DNA of 64,000 bases from Bacilli bacterium (GTDB lineage Bacteria; Bacillota_I; Bacilli_A; RFN20; CAG-826), in contig JAGAYY010000020.1 of the NCBI GenBank assembly GCA_017940265.1, positions 26,097 through 90,096 of the forward strand. The letters run 5' to 3'. The translations under genes and the position numbers were made by a program. Below are positions 16,959-25,680 of the stretch, piece by piece. The notes under the pieces were generated by a model that saw nothing but the letters and a program-made list of their open reading frames with translations, was not told the DNA's origin and ran no database searches. The number at the start of each line of letters is the position of its first letter. Position 1 is the first letter of the stretch.

Positions 16959-19385
16959 ATGCGTAACGACGAATTTAATAAGATAGAAATAACAAACGAA
17001 AAGCAAACAATGGGTTTTGAATTTGGCAAAACTCAGAAGTTAGAAGCTACTTTTCAAAAAGATAATAAGTTACCAGAGGGTGAACTAAACGAAAAGTATA
17101 TCGGTAAGACTATCCGTAAGAAAACGGAAGTCAATGTTCAATATGAAAATAAAGCAGTTGCTCCTGTACATGGTTCCACAACAGTAACAAGCGCTACAAC
17201 AGCGAGTAATGTTGCTGCCACAACCGCCACAGTAGTAACAGCTGCTTCAGTTGTAGCGGTAACCGCTGTTGCAGTGGGTGCTGGTATTTCAGTTGCGCTC
17301 CATAACTATGATTATAGATTTAATAGTTTTAAGGTGACTTCAGATGCATTGTATTATGAACTATTTGTTGTTGACCTTAATGATGAAAAAAGAGCGGATG
17401 GTGAATCATATGAGGAATATGATCGACCAAATGAAGAAGATAGAGAAGATGAAAAGAATGCACCTTTTACTTTAAGGGTCTATAACGAATACTATGATTA
17501 TTCAGTTCCGACATACTATGACTTTAACTGGGGTGAATTCACTAGTTTAAAACCAGAACAACAATATCACATTGTTTTAAGCGAGAATCGTTTTGGTGGT
17601 GAAACTATCTTTGATGAACAGTTCACAACATTAAAAGAAGAGACACGGGTATCAGAATTCAGAGGAATTTCATGGGATAAAACATGCAATTTCTTAACGA
17701 TGATGATGAATGTCAAACTTGATTACCAAGATGACTATGATCGTTTCTTTGATTTCAAATTTAATCTTAAGTCTGAAGTTGTTACTGCAGATGGGGCAAA
17801 TGAGATTTCTTATGATTTGGTCAAAACCACTGAAGAACAACAAATTCAATTAAATAGCAATCAATTCTTCAACCTAGTGGAAACTTATGAATACACATTT
17901 ACCTATATGGATGAAGGTGTTGAAGTAACAGCTGAAAGTGGTTCAGTCCATTTTGAAGATAATAGTGGTGCTAAATCTGAATGGAATAAATTTATCTTTG
18001 ATAAAACCGCCAACTTTATCAATAGAACATTTGAAGTACAACTAGACTTTGTTGATGACTTCGATGTCTTTGATAATTTTGTTTTGTCTATGTTCCGTAC
18101 ATATGAGCAAGAAGGCGCGACACTTATTGATGATATGAGTGTTGATATTCCACTTCAAAAAACCGCAGAAGTTCAAACAGTGGATTTAGATGGTTATGAA
18201 GTAATGCTATCTGACTCCTATCACTATAAGCTCACATGCAATTATTACGATGAATTAAAAGTGTTAGATGAAGGTGATGTAACATTCACCGATACTAGCG
18301 GTGCCATCACTGAGTTCCGTGAACTTATCTTTGATAAGAAAGCCAACTTTGACACTAGAACATTTGAAGTGCAATTAGATTACACTAATGACTTAGGTTA
18401 CTTATATGGTTTCCAACTCACTCTAACTGATTTAACCACAAGTAATGAAAGAACATATTATTTAGAAGAAACAACAGATGTTCAAACCATCACTGTTGAT
18501 GAGGTTCAAGAATATATCGACGAAGAATCTGTTTATTACATTGATATCGTTAACCATAGACTCTCTTATTCCTTTAAATATATGAATCAAGATATGGAAT
18601 ATGTCGTCGTGGAAGGTGAAGAATTCAAGTTCAAGAATTCATTAGTTAGTACATTCCAAGGCATCGATACATCATATGACTTTGTTTCCGAATTAACGGA
18701 TGGCCCTTTCCATCTTCCAATGAGATTCTTATTTGATGACGCCGCACATATCTATCAAAGCTTTAGTGTCTCAGTAATCGCCGATGAACTGGAAGTTGGT
18801 CACTTCATGTTTGAAGGTGAAACAGTTACACATGATTGGATGTATATCACTCTATACGGAAATAGTGGTAATTCTCTCAATCCTAATGACTTAAGTGGCT
18901 CTAATATCCAAATTAAAGTAACGGCTTCAATGTTAAACGTTGACGCTGAAGAAACTGGTGGACCAGATGTCATTGAACAAGAAGTATGGGTCAAAGATAA
19001 TGTGACATTTACCTTAAACCAAAATCAAACAATTTATGGTGTAAATGTTATTGGTCAAGATGTTTATGCTGATGAATACCTAATTGGTATGAAACCTATC
19101 TATTCAGGTGATGCTGATGCCTATAGTGTCTATTTCGTCTTTGAGTGTTCAACAGGTAAGAAATATACATGTTCATACACTATGCCAACACAAGGCAATT
19201 ATTCATATGTTTCATTAGCGGAATGTGAAGAAGGATTTGATGAAACAGCTGTCTGGAATGACTTTGAAAACCCAGTGAAGATTTCGATGAAATTCGCTAA
19301 AGTACAAGAAGGCATTACACCTTCTGAATCTGACTATACAACTATGGTTGTTTCCGAGAGTTATAAATTCAATCTCTCGGCTTAA
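16959..19385 (+). CDS. Large surface protein with one TM helix and tandem Ig-like repeats
   Basis: An 808-residue protein of unknown function. Residues 1-75 are charged and probably cytoplasmic; a long Ala/Val/Thr-rich hydrophobic stretch (about 75-110) acts as an uncleaved anchor. The rest is acidic, aromatic and strand-like with repeats about 108-114 residues apart, starting near 231, 339, 450 and (diverged) 563. Repeats two and three share FDK-ANF---TFEVQLD. A further related module may lie near 690. This looks like stacked Ig-like/fibronectin-type modules outside the cell. The ATG at 16959 is chosen over an in-frame TTG at 16947; no SD is visible. An MscS gene follows 25 bases later, so the pair is probably one transcript. 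A surface adhesin or envelope scaffold is inference. Confidence 0.75.
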   Translation: MRNDEFNKIEITNEKQTMGFEFGKTQKLEATFQKDNKLPEGELNEKYIGKTIRKKTEVNVQYENKAVAPVHGSTTVTSATTASNVAATTATVVTAASVVAVTAVAVGAGISVALHNYDYRFNSFKVTSDALYYELFVVDLNDEKRADGESYEEYDRPNEEDREDEKNAPFTLRVYNEYYDYSVPTYYDFNWGEFTSLKPEQQYHIVLSENRFGGETIFDEQFTTLKEETRVSEFRGISWDKTCNFLTMMMNVKLDYQDDYDRFFDFKFNLKSEVVTADGANEISYDLVKTTEEQQIQLNSNQFFNLVETYEYTFTYMDEGVEVTAESGSVHFEDNSGAKSEWNKFIFDKTANFINRTFEVQLDFVDDFDVFDNFVLSMFRTYEQEGATLIDDMSVDIPLQKTAEVQTVDLDGYEVMLSDSYHYKLTCNYYDELKVLDEGDVTFTDTSGAITEFRELIFDKKANFDTRTFEVQLDYTNDLGYLYGFQLTLTDLTTSNERTYYLEETTDVQTITVDEVQEYIDEESVYYIDIVNHRLSYSFKYMNQDMEYVVVEGEEFKFKNSLVSTFQGIDTSYDFVSELTDGPFHLPMRFLFDDAAHIYQSFSVSVIADELEVGHFMFEGETVTHDWMYITLYGNSGNSLNPNDLSGSNIQIKVTASMLNVDAEETGGPDVIEQEVWVKDNVTFTLNQNQTIYGVNVIGQDVYADEYLIGMKPIYSGDADAYSVYFVFECSTGKKYTCSYTMPTQGNYSYVSLAECEEGFDETAVWNDFENPVKISMKFAKVQEGITPSESDYTTMVVSESYKFNLSA

Positions 19386-19410
19386 TATATAATATTTGGA
19401 GGTAATTATT

Positions 19411-20496
19411 ATGAAGAAAGAAACAAGAAACACAATTATCAAGTGGTCGCTATATGCACTTTTAGTGATAGCGACAATTGTCATTACTGTATTCAGCAGC
19501 CAAATTTTTGGTCAAAACTACCACAAAGTTCTAGACGAATTCGGTGATTGGAATGGTAAAGACTATGCCTGGGATATTGAACCTATGTTCTACCAAATTA
19601 AAACAGGCAGTGCCTTTGGCGATTATTTCCTAGAACACGCTATTCCTAATACTTTAAGAACAATCCAAGTTGCTGGCGTTGCAATTACATTTGCAATTGC
19701 CTTACATTACTTAGCAAAGATTGTCTTTAGAAGTAAGAAAGGCAAAACAATTTCTCGCTTATTAGTGTCGTTTATCAAATGGGCTATTGCCTTAACCGCT
19801 GTATTCTTTATTTTAGATGCTTGGGGCGTACCTGCTACTGCAACATTAACTGGTGCTGGCGTACTTGCTCTTATCATAGGTCTTGGTTCCCAATCCTTAG
19901 TGGCCGATATCTTAGCCGGTATCTTCATCGTCTTTGAAGGTGAATTCCAAGTTGGCGACATCGTTATCATCGATGGTTGGAGAGGTGAAGTTAAAGAAAT
20001 AGGTATGAGAACCACTAAGTTATTAGATGCCGGTGGTAACGTTAAAATCGTTAACAATAGTGAAATCAAAACGATCATTAACCAAACTCAAGAGCTCTCT
20101 TTAGCAAAAGCTAATGTCTCTGTTTCCTATAACGTTAGAATTGAAAAAGTTGAAGCGGTTATCGCTGATAACATCGCGAAGATTAAAGAAAAGATTCCTG
20201 CTATTGAAGAAGGTCCATTCTATAAGGGTGTTACCGAATTAGGGGAATCTGGTGTTGGATTGCTCTTTGTTGCCAAGTGTAAAGAAGATGATATTTATCA
20301 AGTTCAAAGAGATCTTAACCGTGAAATCAAAATCATGTTTGATGATAACAACATTGAAATACCATTCAATCAACTCGTTGTGCATATGGGTGAAGATGCT
20401 GATCAACAACAAGTCAGCAAACAAGATATTAGAAAAGCTGATAGATTTAACGAAGAACAAAAAGAGTTATCTCAAGATATCTCCGTTGAAAAATAA
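19411..20496 (+). CDS. Small-conductance mechanosensitive channel, MscS family
   Basis: A 361-residue channel that opens under membrane tension to release solutes in hypo-osmotic shock. Three hydrophobic segments (about 8-30, 80-100, 118-165) end in the pore-lining helix, followed by the family's best mark: GLGSQSLVADILAGIFIVFEGEFQVGD, then VIIDGWRGEVKEIGMRTTKL and IVNNSEIKTIINQTQ of the cytoplasmic beta domain. The C-terminal cytoplasmic cage is present; the last 25 residues are charged. The ATG at 19411 follows GGAGGT at the right distance; a TTG at 19396 in frame is rejected. It is co-directional with the repeat-bearing surface protein and ends at a bidirectional terminator. Confidence 0.93.
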   Translation: MKKETRNTIIKWSLYALLVIATIVITVFSSQIFGQNYHKVLDEFGDWNGKDYAWDIEPMFYQIKTGSAFGDYFLEHAIPNTLRTIQVAGVAITFAIALHYLAKIVFRSKKGKTISRLLVSFIKWAIALTAVFFILDAWGVPATATLTGAGVLALIIGLGSQSLVADILAGIFIVFEGEFQVGDIVIIDGWRGEVKEIGMRTTKLLDAGGNVKIVNNSEIKTIINQTQELSLAKANVSVSYNVRIEKVEAVIADNIAKIKEKIPAIEEGPFYKGVTELGESGVGLLFVAKCKEDDIYQVQRDLNREIKIMFDDNNIEIPFNQLVVHMGEDADQQQVSKQDIRKADRFNEEQKELSQDISVEK

Positions 20497-20518
20497 TTAC
20501 CTCTTAACTTATAAATAT

Positions 20519-20552
20519 AGCCCATCAAATTGAAATGATGGGCTTTTCTTTT
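20519..20552. terminator. Bidirectional terminator
   Basis: AGCCCATCA / TGATGGGCT perfect stem with an 8-base loop and T-rich 3' side, between the convergent MscS and DUF1294 genes. Confidence 0.85.
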
Positions 20553-20850
20553 AAAATTTAAAGACAAATATTAATAATATCATTAAGGTGATATGGACCG
20601 CTAAACCCAACCAGTTAACCGCGGTGAAGTACCAGTGTTCACCTTTTGTCTTATGACGGAAGATTAACATCGCTGGATAACCACCGAAGGCCCCGCCTAA
20701 GAATGATAATAGCAATAGTGTTTTCTCTTTAGTTCTCCATTTGCCTGATTTGGCTTTCTTCTTATCTACGCCATAGGCGATAAAAGTAATAAGAGAAAGA
20801 AGAACTAGATATGAAGCATAGGCTATAATTACAATTTGTTTTGTGGTCAT
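20551..20850 (-). CDS. DUF1294 small membrane protein
   Basis: A 99-residue protein with about three TM helices. The signature of DUF1294 is clear: AYGVDKKKAKSGKWRTKEKTL, then LGGAFGGYPAMLIFRHKTKGEHW. Function unknown in the family. The ATG at 20850 is used; it starts just after the tarJ stop (20856-20858) with GGTGA as a weak SD, so it is translationally linked to tarJ. In-frame GTG and TTG codons a few bases upstream are alternatives. Confidence 0.85.
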   Translation of the reverse strand: MTTKQIVIIAYASYLVLLSLITFIAYGVDKKKAKSGKWRTKEKTLLLLSFLGGAFGGYPAMLIFRHKTKGEHWYFTAVNWLGLAVHITLMILLIFVFKF

Positions 20851-20855
20851 AAGTT

Positions 20856-21896
20856 TCACCAATGCATTAAGTTTTTACCAATTTCTTTTTTGTTATTAAT
20901 ATCGGCTTCAAAACATCTATAAATATCACCAACATTATTAATCTTATTTTCTGATAAGACCATAATGGATAAGGCTTCTTGCACTTTCTTATCGTTTAAT
21001 GCTTTAGCGACATGTTCAAAGTCTTGTTTTGTACTTCTTGTAACACCTTTAAGCGACAAGCCTTTTTCTAACACTAATCTGGTATTAATAGGGGATTTCT
21101 CTTCGTTAACACCCATTAAGATTAAATCAGCGCCTGGGATTGATAAATCAATCATGTTATTAATCGCATCCGCGGAGAACTTGCCACCCACTGCTTCAAT
21201 TAAAGTATCAAACTTCTCGCCCTTATACTCTTCAAACTTCGCAGTTTTAGCGTCCCTAAAAGCCTCTAACTTATGGTCATCAATACCAAAGACTGTTAAA
21301 TCTAAATCAGGATGATCGAATCTCAACATGATATAAACGATATATGCCATAATGCCATCACCGAATAACGCTAATTTTTCGACTTCGTCAAAGTTAATTC
21401 TACGTAATGCCGCAGTTGCAACACTTAATAATTCAGAGAAAACAGCGATACTTGGAGCAATGGATTCATCATACTTAACTAGTAAATCCGGGCTACACGT
21501 GTAGTAGTTTCTTAAAAAACCATCCGCTGTTGAGCTTCTAAAAACAGCCTTAGGATAATAGTTATCGCCTAAGTCTTTTCTATGACATCTACGGTTGGAG
21601 TTATCGCTATAGAATTTATCATCAAATGAGTTAGGTACTAAGATAACTTTATCACCTTTTTTATATGTGCCTGTTGGATCTTTAACCACTTCACCAACAG
21701 CTTCATGGATTGGGGCTAATGGATATTTATGGTTTAAAACGTTGATATCACGATTACCTAAAAAGTAACGGATATCCGCTTTACAGATGGCCATCGTATC
21801 AACTTTTACTAAGACTTTATTATCCATGTCTTCCACAGTGTCGATGAACTTTTCAATAACACCAGGAGAGGTAACTTTAAAAATATTATTAAACAT
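20856..21896 (-). CDS. tarJ: Ribulose-5-phosphate reductase (TarJ-type alcohol dehydrogenase)
   Basis: A 346-residue zinc-type medium-chain dehydrogenase. TarJ reduces ribulose-5-phosphate to ribitol-5-phosphate with NADPH, supplying TarI. The N-terminal half follows TarJ closely: a MAICKADIRYFLGNRD segment with the zinc-ligand Cys38, then KYPLAPIHEAVGEVV with His64 and Glu65. The C-terminal half is a Rossmann domain (LALFGDGIMAYIVYIMLRF). The start codon overlaps the tarI stop (TAATG), so the two are translationally coupled, which strongly supports the pairing. Location: cytoplasm. Alternatives such as another polyol-phosphate dehydrogenase are less likely given tarI. Confidence 0.88.
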   Translation of the reverse strand: MFNNIFKVTSPGVIEKFIDTVEDMDNKVLVKVDTMAICKADIRYFLGNRDINVLNHKYPLAPIHEAVGEVVKDPTGTYKKGDKVILVPNSFDDKFYSDNSNRRCHRKDLGDNYYPKAVFRSSTADGFLRNYYTCSPDLLVKYDESIAPSIAVFSELLSVATAALRRINFDEVEKLALFGDGIMAYIVYIMLRFDHPDLDLTVFGIDDHKLEAFRDAKTAKFEEYKGEKFDTLIEAVGGKFSADAINNMIDLSIPGADLILMGVNEEKSPINTRLVLEKGLSLKGVTRSTKQDFEHVAKALNDKKVQEALSIMVLSENKINNVGDIYRCFEADINNKKEIGKNLMHW

Positions 21897-22612
21897 TAAA
21901 GGACAACCTCAGTCTTTCCAATCTTTAATAAGGCTTTAAGCATCATCAAATCATCAAATGTGGTGATTTTAAAGTTTTGAGCGCTACCTTCCACTAAATG
22001 GACATCAATACCAAAAGATAATACTAACTTCGCGTCATCAGTGACATTAGGAATATCTTCTTTTAAAGCCTTTTCATGGGCATCTTTAATAATCTTGAAT
22101 TTGAATGTTTGAGGAGTTTGTCCTTGATATAATTCGTTTCTATTTGGAATATCAGAAATGATTTCATTATCTTTACTTCTAATAATCGTATCGCTTGCTT
22201 TAATAACAGTATCAACCGCACCAAACTTCTTACAAACAGCAATATTATCGTTGATAATCTTTTGACTAATTAATGGTCTAGCGGCATCGTGGATGACGAT
22301 AATATCATCTGGAGAAGAGACTAATTCTTCAACGGCTTTTAAACCGTTATAAACAGAGATTTGTCTGGAGTTACCACCCGCTACAACACCTCTAACTTTA
22401 CTTAAGTCATATTGTTTGCACCAAACTTTAACTTGATCTATATATTGTTCATTAGTGACAATCACAATCTTATCGACATCATCGTTGATTTCAAAAGCTT
22501 CAATGGTGTGGATCATTAATGGCTTTCCATAGATTGGAAGGAATTGTTTTGGTTTATCTGCATTACCCATGCGAGTACCGCTTCCTGCGGCAAGAATAAG
22601 AGCAATATTCAT
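21896..22612 (-). CDS. tarI: Ribitol-5-phosphate cytidylyltransferase (TarI/IspD family)
   Basis: A 238-residue enzyme joining CTP and ribitol-5-phosphate to CDP-ribitol. The nucleotide-binding start LAAGSGTRMGNADKPKQF, the HDAARPL segment and the NELYQGQTPQTF motif are characteristic of the TarI/IspD family, and the last leans to TarI (IspD members usually have 'QTPQ-F' preceded by other residues). The neighbour tarJ, overlapping by one base, settles the reading as TarI rather than the isoprenoid enzyme IspD. AAAGGAG stands ahead of the ATG. Upstream in the same direction is a LicD-family gene only 17 bases away. Confidence 0.88.
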   Translation of the reverse strand: MNIALILAAGSGTRMGNADKPKQFLPIYGKPLMIHTIEAFEINDDVDKIVIVTNEQYIDQVKVWCKQYDLSKVRGVVAGGNSRQISVYNGLKAVEELVSSPDDIIVIHDAARPLISQKIINDNIAVCKKFGAVDTVIKASDTIIRSKDNEIISDIPNRNELYQGQTPQTFKFKIIKDAHEKALKEDIPNVTDDAKLVLSFGIDVHLVEGSAQNFKITTFDDLMMLKALLKIGKTEVVL

Positions 22613-22629
22613 ATTGGATAACTCCTTTA

Positions 22630-23478
22630 CTATATTTTATGTTCTTTTAAGTAATCTTCATATCCCTGTTCTAAAGAAAATCCAGAGTTGTAGTGGTGAC
22701 CAACTTGTTTATCCGCTGGTGGGAACTTCATGTAATCACCATAAAGATTTCTTAAATATGTGTCATAGTCTTTAGGGACATAGGCTTCGATATCTTCAAA
22801 TGGAACTTTGATGAATTCTCTAAAGATATTGGAGTCCATCGCCTCTCTTTTCATATTAAAACCAAAGAAGTTACCCGCCATAACGGATTCTTCTAACGGG
22901 ATTTTTCTTACTAACTTTTCAACGTGTTTATTACGCCAGTGGGCAATATCAAAGACATAGAAAAGACCAGCAACAATGTTAAGAAGAATATCTTTGAAGA
23001 ATGTTCTAGCGTGAACTTTTCTTCTAAGCGCTGGCAAATAGCTTAAGTAGACCTGCCACCAGATGTGGTTGATTTTCTTTTTAAATGTTTCTCTTGGTTT
23101 GATTTCTCTAGAAAAACCATCAATTGGGAAGATATCAATCCAAACACCGTGATTAATACGATGTTGCTTGTATGTATTTTCAATGAAGGTAGTGGATGAA
23201 TCTCTCAACTTACCATAGTTATAGATGTAGCAAGGATCAGTTTTGAATGTTTGAATAAAATATGGTGTACCTTCAAACTCTGATTGAAGTTCGACGAACT
23301 TATCATAGTCTTTTCTTGGCATCCCGACATCAATATCGTCATCCCAAGGGATGAAGCCTTTATGTCTAATAGCCCCTAATGTTGAACCACCAACGAGGAA
23401 ATATTGAAGATTGTGCTTTTCACAAACTTTTATGAAGTATTTCAAAATGTTTAATTGTTTTTCTTGTAAAGCATTCAT
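22630..23478 (-). CDS. LicD-family phosphotransferase, probable ribitol-5-phosphate transferase
   Basis: A 282-residue LicD-family protein with nucleotidyltransferase-like fold: VGGSTLGAIRHKGFIPWDDDID (about 29-50, acidic metal site DDDID at 46-50) followed by VGMPRKDYDKFVEL. LicD proteins move a phosphorylated alcohol from a CDP carrier onto a glycan; pneumococcal members use CDP-choline, and the animal relatives fukutin/FKRP use CDP-ribitol. Because tarI and tarJ follow immediately and no choline genes are seen, CDP-ribitol is the likely donor here; this is inference. No TM helix or signal is seen, so action is at the cytoplasmic face. No SD; TATTCT stands 12 bases before the ATG. Confidence 0.85.
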   Translation of the reverse strand: MNALQEKQLNILKYFIKVCEKHNLQYFLVGGSTLGAIRHKGFIPWDDDIDVGMPRKDYDKFVELQSEFEGTPYFIQTFKTDPCYIYNYGKLRDSSTTFIENTYKQHRINHGVWIDIFPIDGFSREIKPRETFKKKINHIWWQVYLSYLPALRRKVHARTFFKDILLNIVAGLFYVFDIAHWRNKHVEKLVRKIPLEESVMAGNFFGFNMKREAMDSNIFREFIKVPFEDIEAYVPKDYDTYLRNLYGDYMKFPPADKQVGHHYNSGFSLEQGYEDYLKEHKI

Positions 23479-23533
23479 AGCGATATAGAAAGAATAAACT
23501 TTAATTGCCTTTTTTGCAACGCAAAGAGAACTA

Positions 23534-24148
23534 TTACTTCATCAAATAGGGCAACTTATTGACCTTTTTGATATCAATTTCGTACTCTTCATTTCCCTCT
23601 CTTGTAATAGATACGATATGTTTATCATAGATAAATGACTTACATTGGTAGTCTTTACCTTTGAATGTTTTTAATCCATTAAGTGGTAAGCCTGGTATTT
23701 CTCTAACCTTACCAACAGTTAAACCCATACATTTAATCAAACTTTCTTTAGCGCACCATAAGTAGTAGAAGTCACTGTGCTCTTTAATCATCTTAGCTTC
23801 CGCTTCATTAAAGATTCTCACTAGTGAAGACATATCTTTGCTTTTAATTTCTTCAATGTCCACACCGATTTCAGCAGTGGAAACAACCATCAAAACATAT
23901 TTACCAGAATGAGAAATATTAAAATAAGGTCCATTAGCGAAATATGGCTTACCGTTTTCATTTTTAAGTAACTCTTCTCTAGATAATTGGTTCTTCAAGT
24001 ATGAAGAAAGTAGTGACCTAATTTGATCAATTTCATTCGCATATCTCAAAGCTTTTTCTTTTTGACCAATGGAAACATTTTCTAAAAGAAAACGGAAATG
24101 TTTCTTCCCTAATTCCGTATCAGCGACATATAGTTTGACTGTTTGCAT
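23534..24148 (-). CDS. 4'-phosphopantetheinyl transferase, Sfp type
   Basis: A 204-residue enzyme that transfers phosphopantetheine from CoA to a conserved Ser of carrier proteins. The Sfp-superfamily core is visible: NISHSGKYVLMVV (about 77-89), IGVDIEEI (94-101, metal-binding Asp/Glu) and LWCAKESLIKCMG (130-142, the W--KES--K motif). The length and the separate N-terminal half point to the Sfp/two-lobe type rather than the ~120-residue AcpS. No carrier-protein or polyketide/peptide synthetase gene lies in the window, so its client may simply be the fatty-acid ACP. TATAAT on the minus strand ends six bases before the ATG, so the mRNA is probably leaderless. LicD follows 55 bases downstream. 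Confidence 0.9.
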   Translation of the reverse strand: MQTVKLYVADTELGKKHFRFLLENVSIGQKEKALRYANEIDQIRSLLSSYLKNQLSREELLKNENGKPYFANGPYFNISHSGKYVLMVVSTAEIGVDIEEIKSKDMSSLVRIFNEAEAKMIKEHSDFYYLWCAKESLIKCMGLTVGKVREIPGLPLNGLKTFKGKDYQCKSFIYDKHIVSITREGNEEYEIDIKKVNKLPYLMK

Positions 24149-24154
24149 ACCTCT

Positions 24155-24160
24155 ATTATA
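24155..24160 (-). promoter_or_regulatory. -10 box for the phosphopantetheinyl transferase (leaderless)
   Basis: Consensus TATAAT on the minus strand, six bases upstream of the ATG at 24148 and no room for an SD-bearing leader. Confidence 0.6.
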
Positions 24161-24195
24161 TAGCCCAAAAGTTTGTTAGCAAGCAGTTACCCCTT

Positions 24196-24222
24196 TTTTC
24201 TTTTCTTAGAAAAGGGTAGACT
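24196..24222 (+). promoter_or_regulatory. malQ promoter region with palindrome
   Basis: A palindrome CTTTTCT-T-AGAAAAG (24200-24214) lies directly before a -10-like TAGACT (24217-24222), seven bases ahead of the malQ ATG. A nearly identical 18-base stretch is at 41590-41607. No SD is present. Confidence 0.4.
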
Positions 24223-24229
24223 AATTTCT

Positions 24230-25600
24230 ATGAAAAAAAGAAATGTCGGTGTCTTACTTCCAGTATTCTCATTACCAGGTAACCATGGAATAGGTGACTT
24301 TTCTAACTATGCCTTTGCTTTTATTGATTGGTTAAAAAATCATAAATATCATTACTGGCAGATCTTACCACTTAATCCAATTGGTCCCGCTAATTCACCA
24401 TACATCACAGTGTGCTCAGAAGCCTTTGATATCCGTTACATTTCTTTGGACAAATTAGTGGATCAAGGCTTATTAGATAAAGCCCCAAAACATCACCCTG
24501 AAGTAGGTAGAGTTGACTATCAAGATGTTTTAACGTTTAAAGAAAAATACTTAAGAAGTGCATATAAAAACTCTAAAATTTCACTTAAAAAATTCATTAA
24601 AGAAAACCCATGGGTGAATGAATACGCTAAATATTTAGTGCTTAAAAGCATCAACGATAACAAGCCTTGGAATGAATGGATTATTAAAAAGATTCCAAGC
24701 TTTGCAGAAGATGAAATCAACTTCCATATTTGGTGTCAATTTATTGCATTGAATCAATGGAATGACATTAAGAAATACGCTAATAAGAATGGTGTAAAGA
24801 TTATCGCGGACTGCCCATTCTATGTCGGTCTTGATAGTGTAGATTGTTATTTAAATAAAGATGAGTTCATGATGGACGAACACTATAATCCAACTGTTGT
24901 TTCTGGTTGTCCTCCTGATGCCTTCTCTGATGATGGACAATTATGGGGTACACCAATCTATAACTTTGAAAAGATGAAAGAGAATAACTATAGATTCTTA
25001 ATTAATCGTATTGCTTGTTTAGCCAGTCGAGCGGACATTCTCCGTTTAGACCATTTCCGCGCTTTTGACACATATTGTGTCATCCCGGCGGGAGATGAAA
25101 ACGCAAGACGCGGGGAATGGAAGATTGGCCCTCGTAATGATTTCTTTGATAAATTATTTGAACAATATCCAAATATTCAAATCATCGCCGAAGACTTAGG
25201 TATCCTCTTCGATAGTGTGCACGAATTAAGAGATTACTATAAACTTCCAGGTATGAGAGTCATTCAGTTCGTAGCCTTTGAAGAATTAAAGGAAAACGAT
25301 AACATCATCGTTTATCCAGGTACACATGATAACCAAACATTATATGGTTGGCTTAAGTCCTTAGATAAAGAACATAAAGCGATTTTAAGAAAAGAATATA
25401 AAGGTTCAAAAGATATATATGGTTCCTTATTTAAAGAAGTTTGGAATATGACAAGCCGCATCACAATATTCCCAATGCAAGACCTAATAAAATTAGATGA
25501 TAAAGCCAGGATTAATCATCCAGGAACTGTGGGTGAACATAACTGGACATTCAAATTTAAAAACATGAAGTTCTTAGAAACTGTCAAATATGGCAACTAG
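24230..25600 (+). CDS. malQ: 4-alpha-glucanotransferase (amylomaltase)
   Basis: A 456-residue GH77 enzyme that moves maltooligosaccharide units between glucans in the cytoplasm, used in maltodextrin or glycogen breakdown. Seen: start GVLLPVFSLPGNHGIGDF, YWQILPLNPIGPANSPY, nucleophile region LRLDHFRAF (Asp about 274), acid/base AEDLG (Glu about 321), and THDNQT (Asp about 367), so the catalytic triad is complete. The ATG at 24230 is chosen because GH77 proteins begin close to this 'GVLLPV' strand; the 19 extra residues of a longer in-frame start have no homology sense. It is divergent from the phosphopantetheinyl transferase gene, and its terminator overlaps the 3' end of the coding region. 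Confidence 0.95.
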   Translation: MKKRNVGVLLPVFSLPGNHGIGDFSNYAFAFIDWLKNHKYHYWQILPLNPIGPANSPYITVCSEAFDIRYISLDKLVDQGLLDKAPKHHPEVGRVDYQDVLTFKEKYLRSAYKNSKISLKKFIKENPWVNEYAKYLVLKSINDNKPWNEWIIKKIPSFAEDEINFHIWCQFIALNQWNDIKKYANKNGVKIIADCPFYVGLDSVDCYLNKDEFMMDEHYNPTVVSGCPPDAFSDDGQLWGTPIYNFEKMKENNYRFLINRIACLASRADILRLDHFRAFDTYCVIPAGDENARRGEWKIGPRNDFFDKLFEQYPNIQIIAEDLGILFDSVHELRDYYKLPGMRVIQFVAFEELKENDNIIVYPGTHDNQTLYGWLKSLDKEHKAILRKEYKGSKDIYGSLFKEVWNMTSRITIFPMQDLIKLDDKARINHPGTVGEHNWTFKFKNMKFLETVKYGN

Positions 25601-25617
25601 TTTGACAGTTTTTTTGT
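25578..25617 (+). terminator. Terminator of malQ, left arm inside the coding sequence
   Basis: Perfect 11-bp stem AAACTGTCAAA / TTTGACAGTTT and a T run; the left arm encodes malQ residues and the stop TAG lies in the loop. Confidence 0.9.
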
Positions 25618-25662
25618 TTTGTATCGTTTAGCCTGGCGATTAGTTTTATCTAACTTTTGATA

Positions 25663-25671
25663 TGTTATAAT
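25663..25671 (+). promoter_or_regulatory. Extended -10 promoter, leaderless start
   Basis: TG-T-TATAAT, a perfect extended -10, ends nine bases before the ATG at 25681. No SD. Confidence 0.7.
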
Positions 25672-25680
25672 TTGGGCACT

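Noticed and set aside
19354..19380. Hairpin CCGAGAG/CTCTCGG at the end of the surface protein gene as a terminator
   Set aside because: No T run follows and the MscS gene with a good SD begins 25 bases later, so read-through is more likely.
21896..22612. IspD (isoprenoid MEP pathway) instead of TarI
   Set aside because: Coupling to tarJ and the NELYQGQTPQTF segment favour TarI; no other MEP gene is nearby.
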